Shown here in pieces: positions 21,319 through 28,547 of a stretch of 28,547 nt of DNA; position 1 is the stretch's first letter, and each line of letters starts with the position of its first letter. The stretch lies in the NCBI GenBank assembly GCA_018819325.1, contig JAHJQJ010000065.1, forward strand, positions 1 through 28,547, read 5' to 3'. The translations under genes and the position numbers were made by a program. The notes below the pieces were generated by a model. That model searched no databases. It saw only the letters and a list, made by a program, of their open reading frames with translations, and had not been told where the DNA came from. Source of the stretch: Patescibacteria group bacterium (GTDB lineage Bacteria; Patescibacteriota; Microgenomatia; UBA1400; MFAQ01).

Positions 21319-22084
21319 CCCCCTCCCACCAGTCCCTAAATTTCTCTACCCTTTTTATCTGAACATCATCAATCAAAAACGGTCTAACATCCACCACTAA
21401 TTTTTTAAAATCATAATCTTTTATTTTCACCAAAAACTCTTTTTTCAACTGCTTCGGTCCCTTAATCCCCATTTTTTCATACAAAAATTTATAATTAGGC
21501 TTAGTCAAACCCATCAGGAAACTTATATCGTAAAAATCTCTACCCTTAATCCGTTTTCGACTCACGGCTGTATAAATTTTTTGCGAAAGCAAAATATCCA
21601 TTGGAGTTACTCTAATCTCAGTAAAAACATCGAACTTATTCAATATCCTAATTTCCGGCTCATACTCAAACCCTTGTCCAGCCGTATCCACCTGAATTAA
21701 TATTTTTTCTTCTTTATACGGAGACAATTTTTGTTGATACAGCAAACTAGGGAACTTAATATAACATCTATAAGCCCCCTTCGAAACATTTCTTGTCTCT
21801 ACCTCAAATCCTTCCAGCCTCAAAAGTCGTTCCACCCCTTTAATCATTTCCCCAAACTCCTGCCAGGTTAACCCAAAATTATCCAAATCAATATCTTCAG
21901 AAAATCTGTTATTTCCATGTATAATCCGCAAAGCCGTTCCTCCCAAAAATACTAATTTATCAGCCATTTTACCTTCAAAAATAGCTTGTAAAATCTTATA
22001 CTGCAAAAACTCACGCAAAAGAGCCTTACCAAAAACATGTAATTTGTCAGGATATTGATCTCGTATCTGCTTAAAGTCAAGCAT
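21299..22084 (-). CDS. abiEii: AbiEii-family nucleotidyltransferase toxin
   Basis: A 261-residue protein with the DNA polymerase-beta-like signature of type IV TA toxins: FLGGTALRIIHGNNRFSEDI (47-66), with the acidic pair in SEDIDLD (62-68), and a later VDTAGQGF/RVTPMDILLSQKIYTAVSRKRIKGRDFYDI stretch with the conserved K and D. AbiEii enzymes use nucleotides to modify RNA targets such as tRNA and so arrest growth, including during phage infection. It begins directly after the AbiEi stop (1-nt spacing), so the two are co-translated. All catalytic residues appear intact. Confidence 0.9.
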   Translation of the reverse strand: MLDFKQIRDQYPDKLHVFGKALLREFLQYKILQAIFEGKMADKLVFLGGTALRIIHGNNRFSEDIDLDNFGLTWQEFGEMIKGVERLLRLEGFEVETRNVSKGAYRCYIKFPSLLYQQKLSPYKEEKILIQVDTAGQGFEYEPEIRILNKFDVFTEIRVTPMDILLSQKIYTAVSRKRIKGRDFYDISFLMGLTKPNYKFLYEKMGIKGPKQLKKEFLVKIKDYDFKKLVVDVRPFLIDDVQIKRVEKFRDWWEGVDMGVL

Positions 22085-22699
22085 TTAATTTAAATATTTA
22101 AACAATTGATCTACTCTCAAATCCAAGGCCTTATTGTCAAATATCGCCAAATAACTCAAAAACGCTTTATTATCATTAAGCTTTGTCAAAACCTGCTTAT
22201 TCCAACGCAAACCCTCCAAATCAATCACGTCTTTAATACCAGAATTTAAATACAAATAATCCAAAACCGCTTTCTCCAACCTTGCCATTTTATACTTAAC
22301 CCCCTCCACTTGTTGCACAACCTCAAAACCCGTCAATAATTCTGGCTTTATCTGTCTATAACTCAACCTTCCCCACTCAGTCTCCACTCTTTCAGTTTTC
22401 CGCGACGTAACACTAGTCACCCCCAAAACAGATTCTGGAATTACCTGATAATACGCTAAAGCTGATTCCAAACTAATATATGATGGCTCGTAAATCTTAT
22501 TAGCCATCATAAACAAAAAACTTTCATCAATTTTTTTGTTAGCCAAAATATAATAACCATTACCCACCGATTTAATCAGTTTCCGGTCCTGCCAGTAACT
22601 CAACTGCTGTCTATGAAAACCAGAGTCAAGTTTACGAACATCATTCAAACGGAAAACTGGCAACTCAGCTATCTTTTCTTCAAAATCTCTAAACTTCAT
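22085..22699 (-). CDS. abiEi: AbiEi-family antitoxin/regulator
   Basis: A 204-residue protein paired with the AbiEii toxin. The N-terminal part (VFRLNDVRKLDSGFHRQQLS then YWQDRKLIKSVGNGYYIL) is a winged helix typical of AbiEi antitoxins. The middle (EPSYISLESALAYYQVIPES) is the hallmark 'SLESAL-YY' segment of the family, followed by the C-terminal antitoxin domain. It represses its own promoter and antagonises the toxin without needing direct contact in the known type IV systems. A TACATT box 5 nt before the ATG supports this start. Confidence 0.88.
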   Translation of the reverse strand: MKFRDFEEKIAELPVFRLNDVRKLDSGFHRQQLSYWQDRKLIKSVGNGYYILANKKIDESFLFMMANKIYEPSYISLESALAYYQVIPESVLGVTSVTSRKTERVETEWGRLSYRQIKPELLTGFEVVQQVEGVKYKMARLEKAVLDYLYLNSGIKDVIDLEGLRWNKQVLTKLNDNKAFLSYLAIFDNKALDLRVDQLFKYLN

Positions 22700-22704
22700 T
22701 CCCT

Positions 22705-22710
22705 AATGTA
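22705..22710 (-). promoter_or_regulatory. -10 box TACATT of the abiE operon
   Basis: It ends 5 nt before the AbiEi ATG at 22699. The sequence upstream is A/T-rich with a weak -35 (TTCTTA). Confidence 0.4.
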
Positions 22711-22779
22711 AATAAATTTATTAACATTAAGAATCATAATACCTCAATCATCCACCCCTGTCAACCCCCAATTCCTTGA

Positions 22780-22796
22780 AGGAACGCAACCTACAA
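22780..22796. repeat. 17-bp repeat, copy 1, after the Fic gene
   Basis: AGGAACGCAACCTACAA, identical to 23910-23926. This copy also has TTCCTT-GAAGGAA immediately before it. It lies 5 bp past the stop codon of a minus-strand gene, as does the other copy. Confidence 0.7.
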
Positions 22797-22800
22797 AACC

Positions 22801-23847
22801 TTACACCATTAACACATAATAAGTTGCCGGACCAGAAGATTTTTTCTGCAAAACCTTTTTATCCACCAGCAACCTTAACTTACTTTGAGCTGTTCTCTTA
22901 GGTATTTTTAAAATATCTACCACATCCCCACTAGTAACCCTGCCCAAAGAAGCAGTAAAATCCACAACCATCATCTCATCATCTTTCAGATAACCCTCTA
23001 CCAATCCCTTTTTACCCACAAATTCCAACGTCAAAACTTCTTTTTCCACCCTCAACACCTCCAACAAAAAACCTTCTATGTAATACTCTAACCACTCTGT
23101 TAAGTCAGTTTTTTGCCTACTCTTATAATTTTTACCTGTTTGCAGTTTAGAAAAATACTCCTTTCTGTTTTTATTGTAGTAATCTTCCAGCACCAATACC
23201 CTCTTAAAGTCCCAACCAGATTGATACAAATGCAATAAAGTCAATAGTCTTCCAGTCCTTCCGTTTCCGTCCGCAAAAGGGTGAATTGTCTCAAACTGAT
23301 AATGCAATAACCCAGCCCGAATCACTGGATGCAAATCACTTGTGTTTTTGAGCCAAGATATTAAGTTATTTATAAGATCAGACACCAACTTAGATTCTGG
23401 TGCTGTATAAACCAACTTTTCTTTACCACTAGCCAAAACATTAACCACATAAACTGGTACTTTTCTCAATCTACCAATTTTTTCCTTACCCATTAAGCCA
23501 GCCATCACCAACTTATGTAACCTCAAGATTTCTCTCTTACCAAAACAGTCACCACCAGCCATATCATCTACCAGCCTTAATGCCTTCAAATAGTTTTTTA
23601 CTTCCAAAATCTGCTCATCTTCTGCCCTAACCTGCCCACCCTTACTTACCACCTCTACCTGATCTTCCCTCAAAACATTACCCTCTATACTAGTCGAACT
23701 ATACGCCATCCTTACTCGCGCCCACCTTCTTAAAAAACTTTCTCTACTCGGAACAAGCCTAGCTCTCTGAACCACCGATTTTGCCTCTGCAATCCTAGAC
23801 AAATTGTTCAACATCGACTCACTAATTACAAATTTTGGTTCAAACAT
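22801..23847 (-). CDS. Fic-domain protein (AMP-transferase), self-inhibited type
   Basis: A 348-residue protein. The Fic active-site motif HPFADGNGRTGR (189-200) is complete, so it can transfer AMP (or a related group) from a nucleotide to a protein hydroxyl. An N-terminal inhibitory helix motif SSTSIEGN (50-57), matching [S/T]xxxE[G/N], marks it as a self-regulated class II Fic. The C-terminal 70 residues (VTSGDVVDILKIPKRTAQSKLRLLVDKKVLQ) form a winged helix, suggesting DNA binding or autoregulation. TATAAT sits 6 nt before the ATG. It is one of two Fic proteins in this island; targets are unknown. Confidence 0.92.
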   Translation of the reverse strand: MFEPKFVISESMLNNLSRIAEAKSVVQRARLVPSRESFLRRWARVRMAYSSTSIEGNVLREDQVEVVSKGGQVRAEDEQILEVKNYLKALRLVDDMAGGDCFGKREILRLHKLVMAGLMGKEKIGRLRKVPVYVVNVLASGKEKLVYTAPESKLVSDLINNLISWLKNTSDLHPVIRAGLLHYQFETIHPFADGNGRTGRLLTLLHLYQSGWDFKRVLVLEDYYNKNRKEYFSKLQTGKNYKSRQKTDLTEWLEYYIEGFLLEVLRVEKEVLTLEFVGKKGLVEGYLKDDEMMVVDFTASLGRVTSGDVVDILKIPKRTAQSKLRLLVDKKVLQKKSSGPATYYVLMV

Positions 23848-23853
23848 AAATCA

Positions 23854-23859
23854 ATTATA
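23854..23859 (-). promoter_or_regulatory. -10 box TATAAT of the Fic gene
   Basis: A perfect TATAAT with an upstream TG (TGTGG-TATAAT) ends 6 nt before the ATG at 23847. Confidence 0.55.
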
Positions 23860-23907
23860 CCACATATCACGCAATAATCACGCCACCAATCCCGCAATAA
23901 CAAATCA

Positions 23908-23926
23908 GTAGGAACGCAACCTACAA
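23908..23926. repeat. 17-bp repeat, copy 2, with hairpin, after the ABC ATPase gene
   Basis: GTAGG-AACGCAA-CCTAC forms a small hairpin. The 17-mer AGGAACGCAACCTACAA is shared with 22780-22796. It lies 7 bp past the ATPase stop. Confidence 0.65.
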
Positions 23927-23932
23927 GCTCAA

Positions 23933-24655
23933 TCAAGAAGTTTTATTAAAAACATCCTCAATTATCTCGTCCAAAGGGGCGTTTTTATACTGCCTATTCA
24001 ACTTAATCAAAGAACTGTCCAGCACCAACTTGCCCTTATTAATCACCACTACCCTATTACACACCTTCTCGATATCCGCCATTTCATGGCTAGTCAAAAG
24101 AATCGTTGTCCCCTTTTCTTCGTGCAACCGGCGTAAAAAAACCCTAATTTTCCTTTTAGCAATAACATCCAAACCAATCGTCGGCTCATCCAAAAACAAC
24201 AGTTTTGGCTGGTGCAAAATAGCTCCAATCAACTCCATCTTCAACCTCTGTCCCAAAGACAATTTTCTCACCGGCACATCAAGAGAGTCTTTAACTTCCA
24301 AAAGAAAAGCCAGTTCCTCAACCGTATCTTCCATCTCCTTTTTTTCTAGTCTATAAATACTCTGAAATAGCTTAAAACTTTGATAAGCAGACAAATCCCA
24401 AGATAAACCAGACTTATTACCCATTACCAAAGCAATCTGGCTCAAAAACGAATACTTACGATCAGTAGGCGTGTACCCCAACACCTCCACCTTACCAGAA
24501 CTAGGGTAAAGCAAACCAGTCAGCATCTTTAAAGTAGTGGTCTTACCAGCTCCATTAGGGCCAAGCAACGCCACCGACTCCCCTTTTTTAATCTTCAAAC
24601 TAATTCTATCCACCGCCACCACATCTCTATTTTTAGGTACAAAAACACTCTTCAA
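23933..24655 (-). CDS. ABC-2-type exporter ATPase, shortened
   Basis: A 240-residue ATPase with Walker A GPNGAGKTT (32-40), signature LSLGQ (about 131-135), Walker B LLFLDEPT and switch His in LLTSHEM. It is shorter than most relatives (often about 310-330 residues). The usual first 20-25 residues with the A-loop are missing, and the C-terminal accessory part is cut down to a short EIIEDVF tail. The only start is a TTG at 24655. Upstream in the same frame KQSFL continues the homology for a few codons, then a TAA. The gene overlaps the permease by 23 nt. A deletion across the permease-ATPase junction would explain both trimmed ends. Confidence 0.85.
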   Translation of the reverse strand: MKSVFVPKNRDVVAVDRISLKIKKGESVALLGPNGAGKTTTLKMLTGLLYPSSGKVEVLGYTPTDRKYSFLSQIALVMGNKSGLSWDLSAYQSFKLFQSIYRLEKKEMEDTVEELAFLLEVKDSLDVPVRKLSLGQRLKMELIGAILHQPKLLFLDEPTIGLDVIAKRKIRVFLRRLHEEKGTTILLTSHEMADIEKVCNRVVVINKGKLVLDSSLIKLNRQYKNAPLDEIIEDVFNKTS

Positions 24656-25322
24656 AAAGCTCTGTTTTAATTATTTTATTAGGGTAAGCCTCCAGAGGAA
24701 TCGCATCACCAAAAAACATTATCTTGTATCCCAAACCAGTAATACTTTTGTTCTGCCCTGTCCAAAACACCGTCAGACCCAAAATAAAGTTAAAACAATG
24801 AATAGCAACCTGTCCCAAAACAAAGGTCAAAATCGCCAAGGGAATTCCCCAAGGCCGTATGGCAAAATCCAAATTCCTAGCCATTAAAAACAACAGAGGC
24901 AACAAAGCCGGCAAGCCTTGAAAAACAAACATCAATAAATCAACTTTCTGAAAAGTTACATACCAAAGCGCCGGCAAAGGTTTAGACAAAATTAAATCCA
25001 GCTTACCAGAATTAACATCCTGCCCCATTCTAGCAATATTCCCAAAACTCCAAATCCAAGTAGAGTAAAAACTCAACTGACCAACAAAAGTAAAAAGAAG
25101 CATCTCCGAATAACTATAGCCAGCAATATTATCCACCCTGCTATATATAATAGAAAGAAATACCAAATAAGTAACCATGTAGGCCATGGTCGAAGCCAGT
25201 CCTCCCCAGTTGTTATATACATACGCCGATCCTTCCTTAAAAGAAAAAATTATATTAGCCTTCAAAATAGCCAATCGTATATCTACAGCCCTTTTTAGTT
25301 TCTCAAATTCCCACTGCTTCAT
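24633..25322 (-). CDS. ABC-2-type permease, second subunit
   Basis: A 229-residue membrane protein with about five hydrophobic helices, including LGLTVFWTGQNKSITGLGYK and IPLEAYPN near the end. This is the ABC-2 permease pattern in which an 'IPLxxFP' turn is normally followed by a last helix. That last helix is missing: the protein ends KTELFEECFCT. It overlaps the first permease by 20 nt and the ATPase by 23 nt. Likely part of a heteromeric exporter with its neighbours; substrate unknown. Confidence 0.8.
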   Translation of the reverse strand: MKQWEFEKLKRAVDIRLAILKANIIFSFKEGSAYVYNNWGGLASTMAYMVTYLVFLSIIYSRVDNIAGYSYSEMLLFTFVGQLSFYSTWIWSFGNIARMGQDVNSGKLDLILSKPLPALWYVTFQKVDLLMFVFQGLPALLPLLFLMARNLDFAIRPWGIPLAILTFVLGQVAIHCFNFILGLTVFWTGQNKSITGLGYKIMFFGDAIPLEAYPNKIIKTELFEECFCT

Positions 25323-26010
25323 ATCGCCTTAAACCTATCTTCCAAATTAATAAACTAAACGGTAAAAAAACAGCCGCCCAAAAAACCGAAGATAAAAAAG
25401 ATATGTAAATATCTTGACTCCAAACAGGGTTCTTAATTAACGTCGCTGGTAAAAATCCCATCGCCGGAAAAGGTGACAAAAGAGTAAACATTTTCAATCT
25501 CTCTGGAAAAAGCGAAACCGGAATCATAACTCCGCTAAAAATACGAACAACGTGTGAGGCCACATTCTGTAGGTGATTAGCTTCAGTTGTCCAAAAAGTA
25601 ATACTGCCGATCAGCAAATTAATCGCCAAGGCAATTACAAAAGCAAATAACAAACAAAACAAAAACAAAATAATCCCCACAAAACTAACATACAAAAATA
25701 ATACTGGGTGAATTGGCCGCAACAAATGGTTGCTCAAAGTACCAAGTTTAATCTCATCATTTAAAATTCTACTAAACCGCGTCGACTCTGCATCCACCAA
25801 ACCAGACACTCCATTGGCTATCAAAAAATACGGCGCCAAATCCCAAAAACTTCCCACCCCAGACGATTCCTTGCCAATAATCGACCACAGCAAAACAATC
25901 CCAAAAATAGACAAAGCTTTACCAATAATCGAAAACCACACCTCACCACGGTAATTGGCCACTTGCAATAACCCAAATCCCAAACTGTCTTTATAAGTAG
26001 AAAACTTCAT
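25303..26010 (-). CDS. ABC-2-type permease, first subunit
   Basis: A protein of about 235 residues beginning MKFSTYKDSLGFGLLQVANYRGEVWF, the usual cytoplasmic entry of this permease family. It has about six membrane helices, including the VMIPVSLFPERL turn before a complete final helix pair (unlike its shortened partner). I use the ATG at 26010; an ATG at 26052 would add 14 residues unlike the family. First gene of a three-gene exporter operon. A TAGAAT box lies about 8 nt before the start. Confidence 0.82.
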   Translation of the reverse strand: MKFSTYKDSLGFGLLQVANYRGEVWFSIIGKALSIFGIVLLWSIIGKESSGVGSFWDLAPYFLIANGVSGLVDAESTRFSRILNDEIKLGTLSNHLLRPIHPVLFLYVSFVGIILFLFCLLFAFVIALAINLLIGSITFWTTEANHLQNVASHVVRIFSGVMIPVSLFPERLKMFTLLSPFPAMGFLPATLIKNPVWSQDIYISFLSSVFWAAVFLPFSLLIWKIGLRRYEAVGI

Positions 26011-26055
26011 ATGAACCCATTCTATACCATCCCCTGCCTGCCACCCAATCAAGAA

Positions 26056-26084
26056 TTGACCCTACTTGCTTTATCAATTATACT
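26056..26084 (+). promoter_or_regulatory. Promoter of the second Fic gene, with three TAGACT repeats downstream
   Basis: TTGACC (26056-26061), 17-bp spacer, TATACT (26079-26084). TAGACT then occurs at 26084, 26096 and 26107, spaced 12 and 11 bp, up to 4 nt before the ATG at 26117. The repeats are on one face of the helix, so they look like an operator for a repressor. The Fic protein's own C-terminal winged helix is a candidate. Confidence 0.6.
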
Positions 26085-26116
26085 AGACTAATCACTAGAC
26101 TGAAATTAGACTGATT

Positions 26117-27328
26117 ATGATAAAGATAGTAACTAAAAAACCATTTAAACAACCCTTTCTGAATCAGCTGGTTTTAGCACCCAGCTTGTTGCCCTTTTCA
26201 GATACAGAAATTCTTAAACTGGACGCGGATTTAGATCAATATGAACAATTATTTTTAAACCCCGATATTGAAAAGACCCTTATTGACAAAAACGAACTTT
26301 TAGCCTCTTACGCCATCTCTAAGGCAGAAAACTCTACATTGACCTTGCAAGAAGCTCAAAATGTATATAACTTTCTTCTTAATAACAAAGAATATACATT
26401 TATAGCTGATAAGTTAAGGAAAAAACAAAGATTGAATAAAAGAGACTATGAAAAACTTGAGTTTTTTAATATTGCAAAAGTATTTAGAAAATACAATCAA
26501 AACCCAGTAGACATAAAGGATATAACCCCAAAAACCATAAAAGAAATTCACAAACAATTAACCCAAGGACTAGATGTTTTCCAAGATTATCTGGCGGATT
26601 TTGATGTTTATAAATCCGGACAATGGAGAGATAACGATAATATTCAGGTAGGGGCCTACAAACCAGCTACATACACAGAAATTGAAAAGGGGGTAAAAGA
26701 ATTGCTTTCGTGGATAAAACAAAATAAAAACATTACCTCTGTGGGTATATTTCACACTGCTTTATACGCTCTTCATCCTTTTAACAATGGTAACAAAAGA
26801 GTTTCCCGAGTACTTGAACATATGTTTCTAAGAAGTTTGGGTATTAACGCAAAGGGTCTTTACAGCACCTCTTATTACTACCACAAAGAAAAACCACGAT
26901 ACTATAAATATTTATTGTATTCGCTTGAAAGAAAAAACCTAAATCATTTTGTGTCGTTTTTCCAAGAAGCACTGGTATTGTCCATCATCTCAGTTATCAA
27001 AACCAGTTTAGAGACAAAACGCAAGGAATTTTTAGACAAAAAAGACATAGATAAACAAGTAAAAAGTATTCTTAAACCTTTAATAAAACGACACGAAGTG
27101 CAATTTAAAAATCTTTTTAAAAAGGTTGGTAAGAAAATGGCCAGGCAAACCTTTGTTAATTATTTACAACAAGCGACAGATTTAAACATCGTAACAAGAC
27201 GAGGAGTGGGTCGAACTACCTACTACAGTTTAAGTATTTCACCAGAGGAAGAACAAACATTTAAAACGTTGCTTGATTTCATAAAACCCAAACTTAATTT
27301 TATCCCCAACGAGATAAAATTAACCTAA
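26117..27328 (+). CDS. Fic/DOC-like protein with an altered active-site motif
   Basis: A 403-residue Fic-fold protein: N-terminal helical domain, core with FHTALYALHPFNNGNKRVSR, and a C-terminal winged helix (ARQTFVNYLQQATDLNIVTR). The motif HPFNNGNKR (220-228) has the catalytic His220, but Asn224 replaces the Asp/Glu that usually binds Mg. Activity may thus be weak or altered: some Fic homologues with changed motifs phosphorylate or phosphocholinate instead, and others are inactive. The region resembling an inhibitory helix (SKAENSTLT) lacks the usual Ser/Thr four residues before Glu. Codon use is more A/T-rich and not C-skewed like other + strand genes, which suggests recent transfer. Confidence 0.85.
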   Translation: MIKIVTKKPFKQPFLNQLVLAPSLLPFSDTEILKLDADLDQYEQLFLNPDIEKTLIDKNELLASYAISKAENSTLTLQEAQNVYNFLLNNKEYTFIADKLRKKQRLNKRDYEKLEFFNIAKVFRKYNQNPVDIKDITPKTIKEIHKQLTQGLDVFQDYLADFDVYKSGQWRDNDNIQVGAYKPATYTEIEKGVKELLSWIKQNKNITSVGIFHTALYALHPFNNGNKRVSRVLEHMFLRSLGINAKGLYSTSYYYHKEKPRYYKYLLYSLERKNLNHFVSFFQEALVLSIISVIKTSLETKRKEFLDKKDIDKQVKSILKPLIKRHEVQFKNLFKKVGKKMARQTFVNYLQQATDLNIVTRRGVGRTTYYSLSISPEEEQTFKTLLDFIKPKLNFIPNEIKLT

Positions 27329-27348
27329 GGTTTCTGTACCGAAAATGT

Positions 27349-27354
27349 TATACT
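27349..27354 (+). promoter_or_regulatory. Extended -10 box before the antitoxin-like gene
   Basis: TATACT preceded by TG (TGT-TATACT), 8 nt before the ATG at 27363. Confidence 0.45.
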
Positions 27355-27362
27355 AGCACCAT

Positions 27363-27644
27363 ATGAAGTCATCCCTCTACAAACAATTAGTCTGGGACTA
27401 CCAGCTATCTCAACCAGATTTCGAATCCATTTTACATGGCAAAAAATCCTTAGGGCAACTCAACCAAACTTGGGCCATCACTCGAATACTCGAGCATGCC
27501 AACTACTACCAAGCTCTCAACCTCATCCCCCTCACCCTACTCAACAAACATTGGTCAAAAATCAAACCAAAAATATTCAATCCAACAATTAGAGACGGCT
27601 ATGAATTCGTACTACAACAACACCCTCTATCCCCTGCAAGATAA
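27363..27644 (+). CDS. Small antitoxin-like protein
   Basis: A 93-residue protein just upstream of, and overlapping by 44 nt, an AbiEii-type nucleotidyltransferase. It opens MKSSLYKQLVWDYQLSQPDF and has a helical, non-membrane character (ESILHGKKSLGQLNQTWAIT, then RILEHANYYQALNLIPLTLL). I do not recognise a named domain with certainty. Position, size and overlap fit the non-AbiEi antitoxin partners found next to such nucleotidyltransferases. The start is supported by an extended -10 box. Confidence 0.6.
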   Translation: MKSSLYKQLVWDYQLSQPDFESILHGKKSLGQLNQTWAITRILEHANYYQALNLIPLTLLNKHWSKIKPKIFNPTIRDGYEFVLQQHPLSPAR

Positions 27645-28290
27645 GGTATTAACCATCATCGGGCAACTCAAAACCCCCTTTTACCTAACCGGCGGTACCG
27701 CTCTTGCACGCGAATATCTCCATCATCGTTACTCTGACGACCTAGACTTCTTCGTCAACCAAAACTCCAAATTTTCTCACTACGCAGATCTTATTGTGCA
27801 GGCTCTTTCTAATACCAGAAATACTCAAATTATTCACAAATCAACCTCATACTATTCACTTCAAATCGACAACACCCTTAAACTAGAATTTGTTAACGAT
27901 GTAGCTCACCACTACGGTAAAACCAAAAAAACACCACTATTCTACAAAGTAGATAATATCATCAACATCCTCTCCAACAAACTCACCGCCATTATCAGTC
28001 GAGATGAACCCAAAGACATCGTAGATGTCTGGGCAATCGCCAATTACACCAAAATCAACTGGCCACATATTTTCCAAGATGCCAATTCCAAAGCTGTTGG
28101 TATTTTTCCACCACAAATAGCCCAAAAATTAACCACTTTTCCCACACAACTACTATCTCAAATCAAATGGACAGACCAACAACCCAATAGCTCCACCTTT
28201 CAACAAGACATAAAACGCATTTGCAACTCAATCCTCTCCCCATCCACCCAACCTCCCCCTACCACACCCACTCCAACCACTTATATCTAA
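27601..28290 (+). CDS. AbiEii/AbiGii-type nucleotidyltransferase toxin
   Basis: A 229-residue protein with the nucleotidyltransferase core: FYLTGGTALAREYLHHRYSD (27-46) with the acidic SDDLDF (45-50), and later LEFVNDVAHH and ILSNKLTAIISRDEPKDIVD, where the conserved Lys and Asp sit. A longer frame begins at 27496 but its first 35 residues are the antitoxin gene read in another frame, so I choose the ATG at 27601. The C-terminal tail is a Pro/Thr run (PSTQPPPTTPTPTT), a likely effect of the C-rich strand. It overlaps the convergent DUF4143 gene by 4 nt. Confidence 0.85.
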   Translation: MNSYYNNTLYPLQDKVLTIIGQLKTPFYLTGGTALAREYLHHRYSDDLDFFVNQNSKFSHYADLIVQALSNTRNTQIIHKSTSYYSLQIDNTLKLEFVNDVAHHYGKTKKTPLFYKVDNIINILSNKLTAIISRDEPKDIVDVWAIANYTKINWPHIFQDANSKAVGIFPPQIAQKLTTFPTQLLSQIKWTDQQPNSSTFQQDIKRICNSILSPSTQPPPTTPTPTTYI

Positions 28291-28547
28291 AACTTTATAA
28301 ATTTTGTATCTTTATAATTTAAAATCTTAAAGTTGCGAATACTATTATTTTCTCTACCGGTATAAATTAAATAGCCTGAATTATTACCGGATAGTTCATT
28401 AAAATATTTAATGTTTTCCATATACGTGCCATTAAAAGTAGCGCTTGCTTTTATTTCTATTGGTAAAAGTTCACCCCCCTTATCAATTAATAGATCTATC
28501 TCAACTCCCTTACTATCTCTAAAATAGTAAAATTTTGACGTACTAAG
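28287..28547 (-). CDS. C-terminal part of a DUF4143-type AAA ATPase (right edge)
   Basis: The minus strand is open from the right edge to a TAG at 28287 and reads 86 residues starting LSTSKFYYFRDSKGVEIDLL, then IDKGGELLPIEIKASATFN. This is the nuclease-like end of the ATP-binding DUF4143 family: a Phe/Tyr-rich strand, E-(I/V)-D in the middle and the P-I-E-I-K-A motif that resembles the PD-(D/E)xK core. The N-terminal ATPase lies outside the window. These proteins are frequent accessory genes in bacteria and archaea; their role is not settled. It ends within 4 nt of the convergent toxin gene. Confidence 0.85.
   Translation of the reverse strand, partial: LSTSKFYYFRDSKGVEIDLLIDKGGELLPIEIKASATFNGTYMENIKYFNELSGNNSGYLIYTGRENNSIRNFKILNYKDTKFIKF

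Noticed and set aside
27496..27600. Upstream extension of the AbiEii-type toxin frame
   Set aside because: The extra residues are the antitoxin gene read in another frame; homology starts at the ATG at 27601.

Overview
The window looks like a chromosomal segment of a small-genome bacterium of the Candidate Phyla Radiation (Patescibacteria), most likely Microgenomates-like; the phylum is an inference. The support is a 16S rRNA gene split by a group I intron with a LAGLIDADG endonuclease gene, mismatches to common 16S primers, very compact gene packing with frequent ATGA overlaps, many genes whose promoter -10 box lies only 5 to 9 nt before the ATG (leaderless mRNAs), and many small toxin-antitoxin modules. 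TGA, TAA and TAG all act as stops. The + strand is visibly C-rich and G-poor across most of the window, so + strand proteins are rich in P/T/N/Q/H and - strand proteins in K/G/V/E/R.

Layout. 1-3.2 kb: a broken nucleotidyltransferase remnant at the left edge, two coiled-coil proteins, a VapBC pair, an orphan protein and a RelE-type toxin with its antitoxin. 3.25-6.8 kb: a giant membrane protein resembling GT-C/arabinofuranosyltransferase-like proteins. 6.8-7.3 kb: an intergenic region with hairpins, a possible small RNA and a possible 37-residue ORF. 7.3-12.0 kb: housekeeping genes (RadA, ribosomal protein S1, a glyoxalase II-like hydrolase, a tRNA-dihydrouridine synthase) and a NYN-domain protein. 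12.0-14.8 kb: tRNA-Ile(GAT) facing a stand-alone 16S rRNA unit with its own promoter, boxA, processing helix and terminator. 14.75-15.5 kb: a frameshifted sulfotransferase. 15.6-21.3 kb: one tight minus-strand operon: membrane-anchored thioredoxin-like protein, 7TM protein, ATP-grasp ligase fused to a retropepsin-like domain, two more ATP-grasp ligases, then mnmA. 21.3-28.5 kb: an accessory island with an AbiEi/AbiEii pair, two Fic proteins, a three-gene ABC-2 exporter, a second AbiEii-like pair and the C-terminal end of a DUF4143-type ATPase.

Three things stand out. First, many small palindromes are scattered through the window, several of them in frame inside conserved genes (the GT-C-like protein, S1, the hydrolase, MnmA, two ATP-grasp ligases). 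They include two 73-bp nested cloverleaf-like elements and a roughly 75-bp in-frame insertion in an ATP-grasp enzyme, and they recall the palindromic elements known from Rickettsia coding genes. Second, the triple ATP-grasp/retropepsin/7TM/thioredoxin operon looks like an uncharacterised envelope or peptide-modification system. Third, the 16S intron sits just after U1498 (E. coli numbering) beside the decoding centre, in an rRNA gene with no 23S gene downstream.
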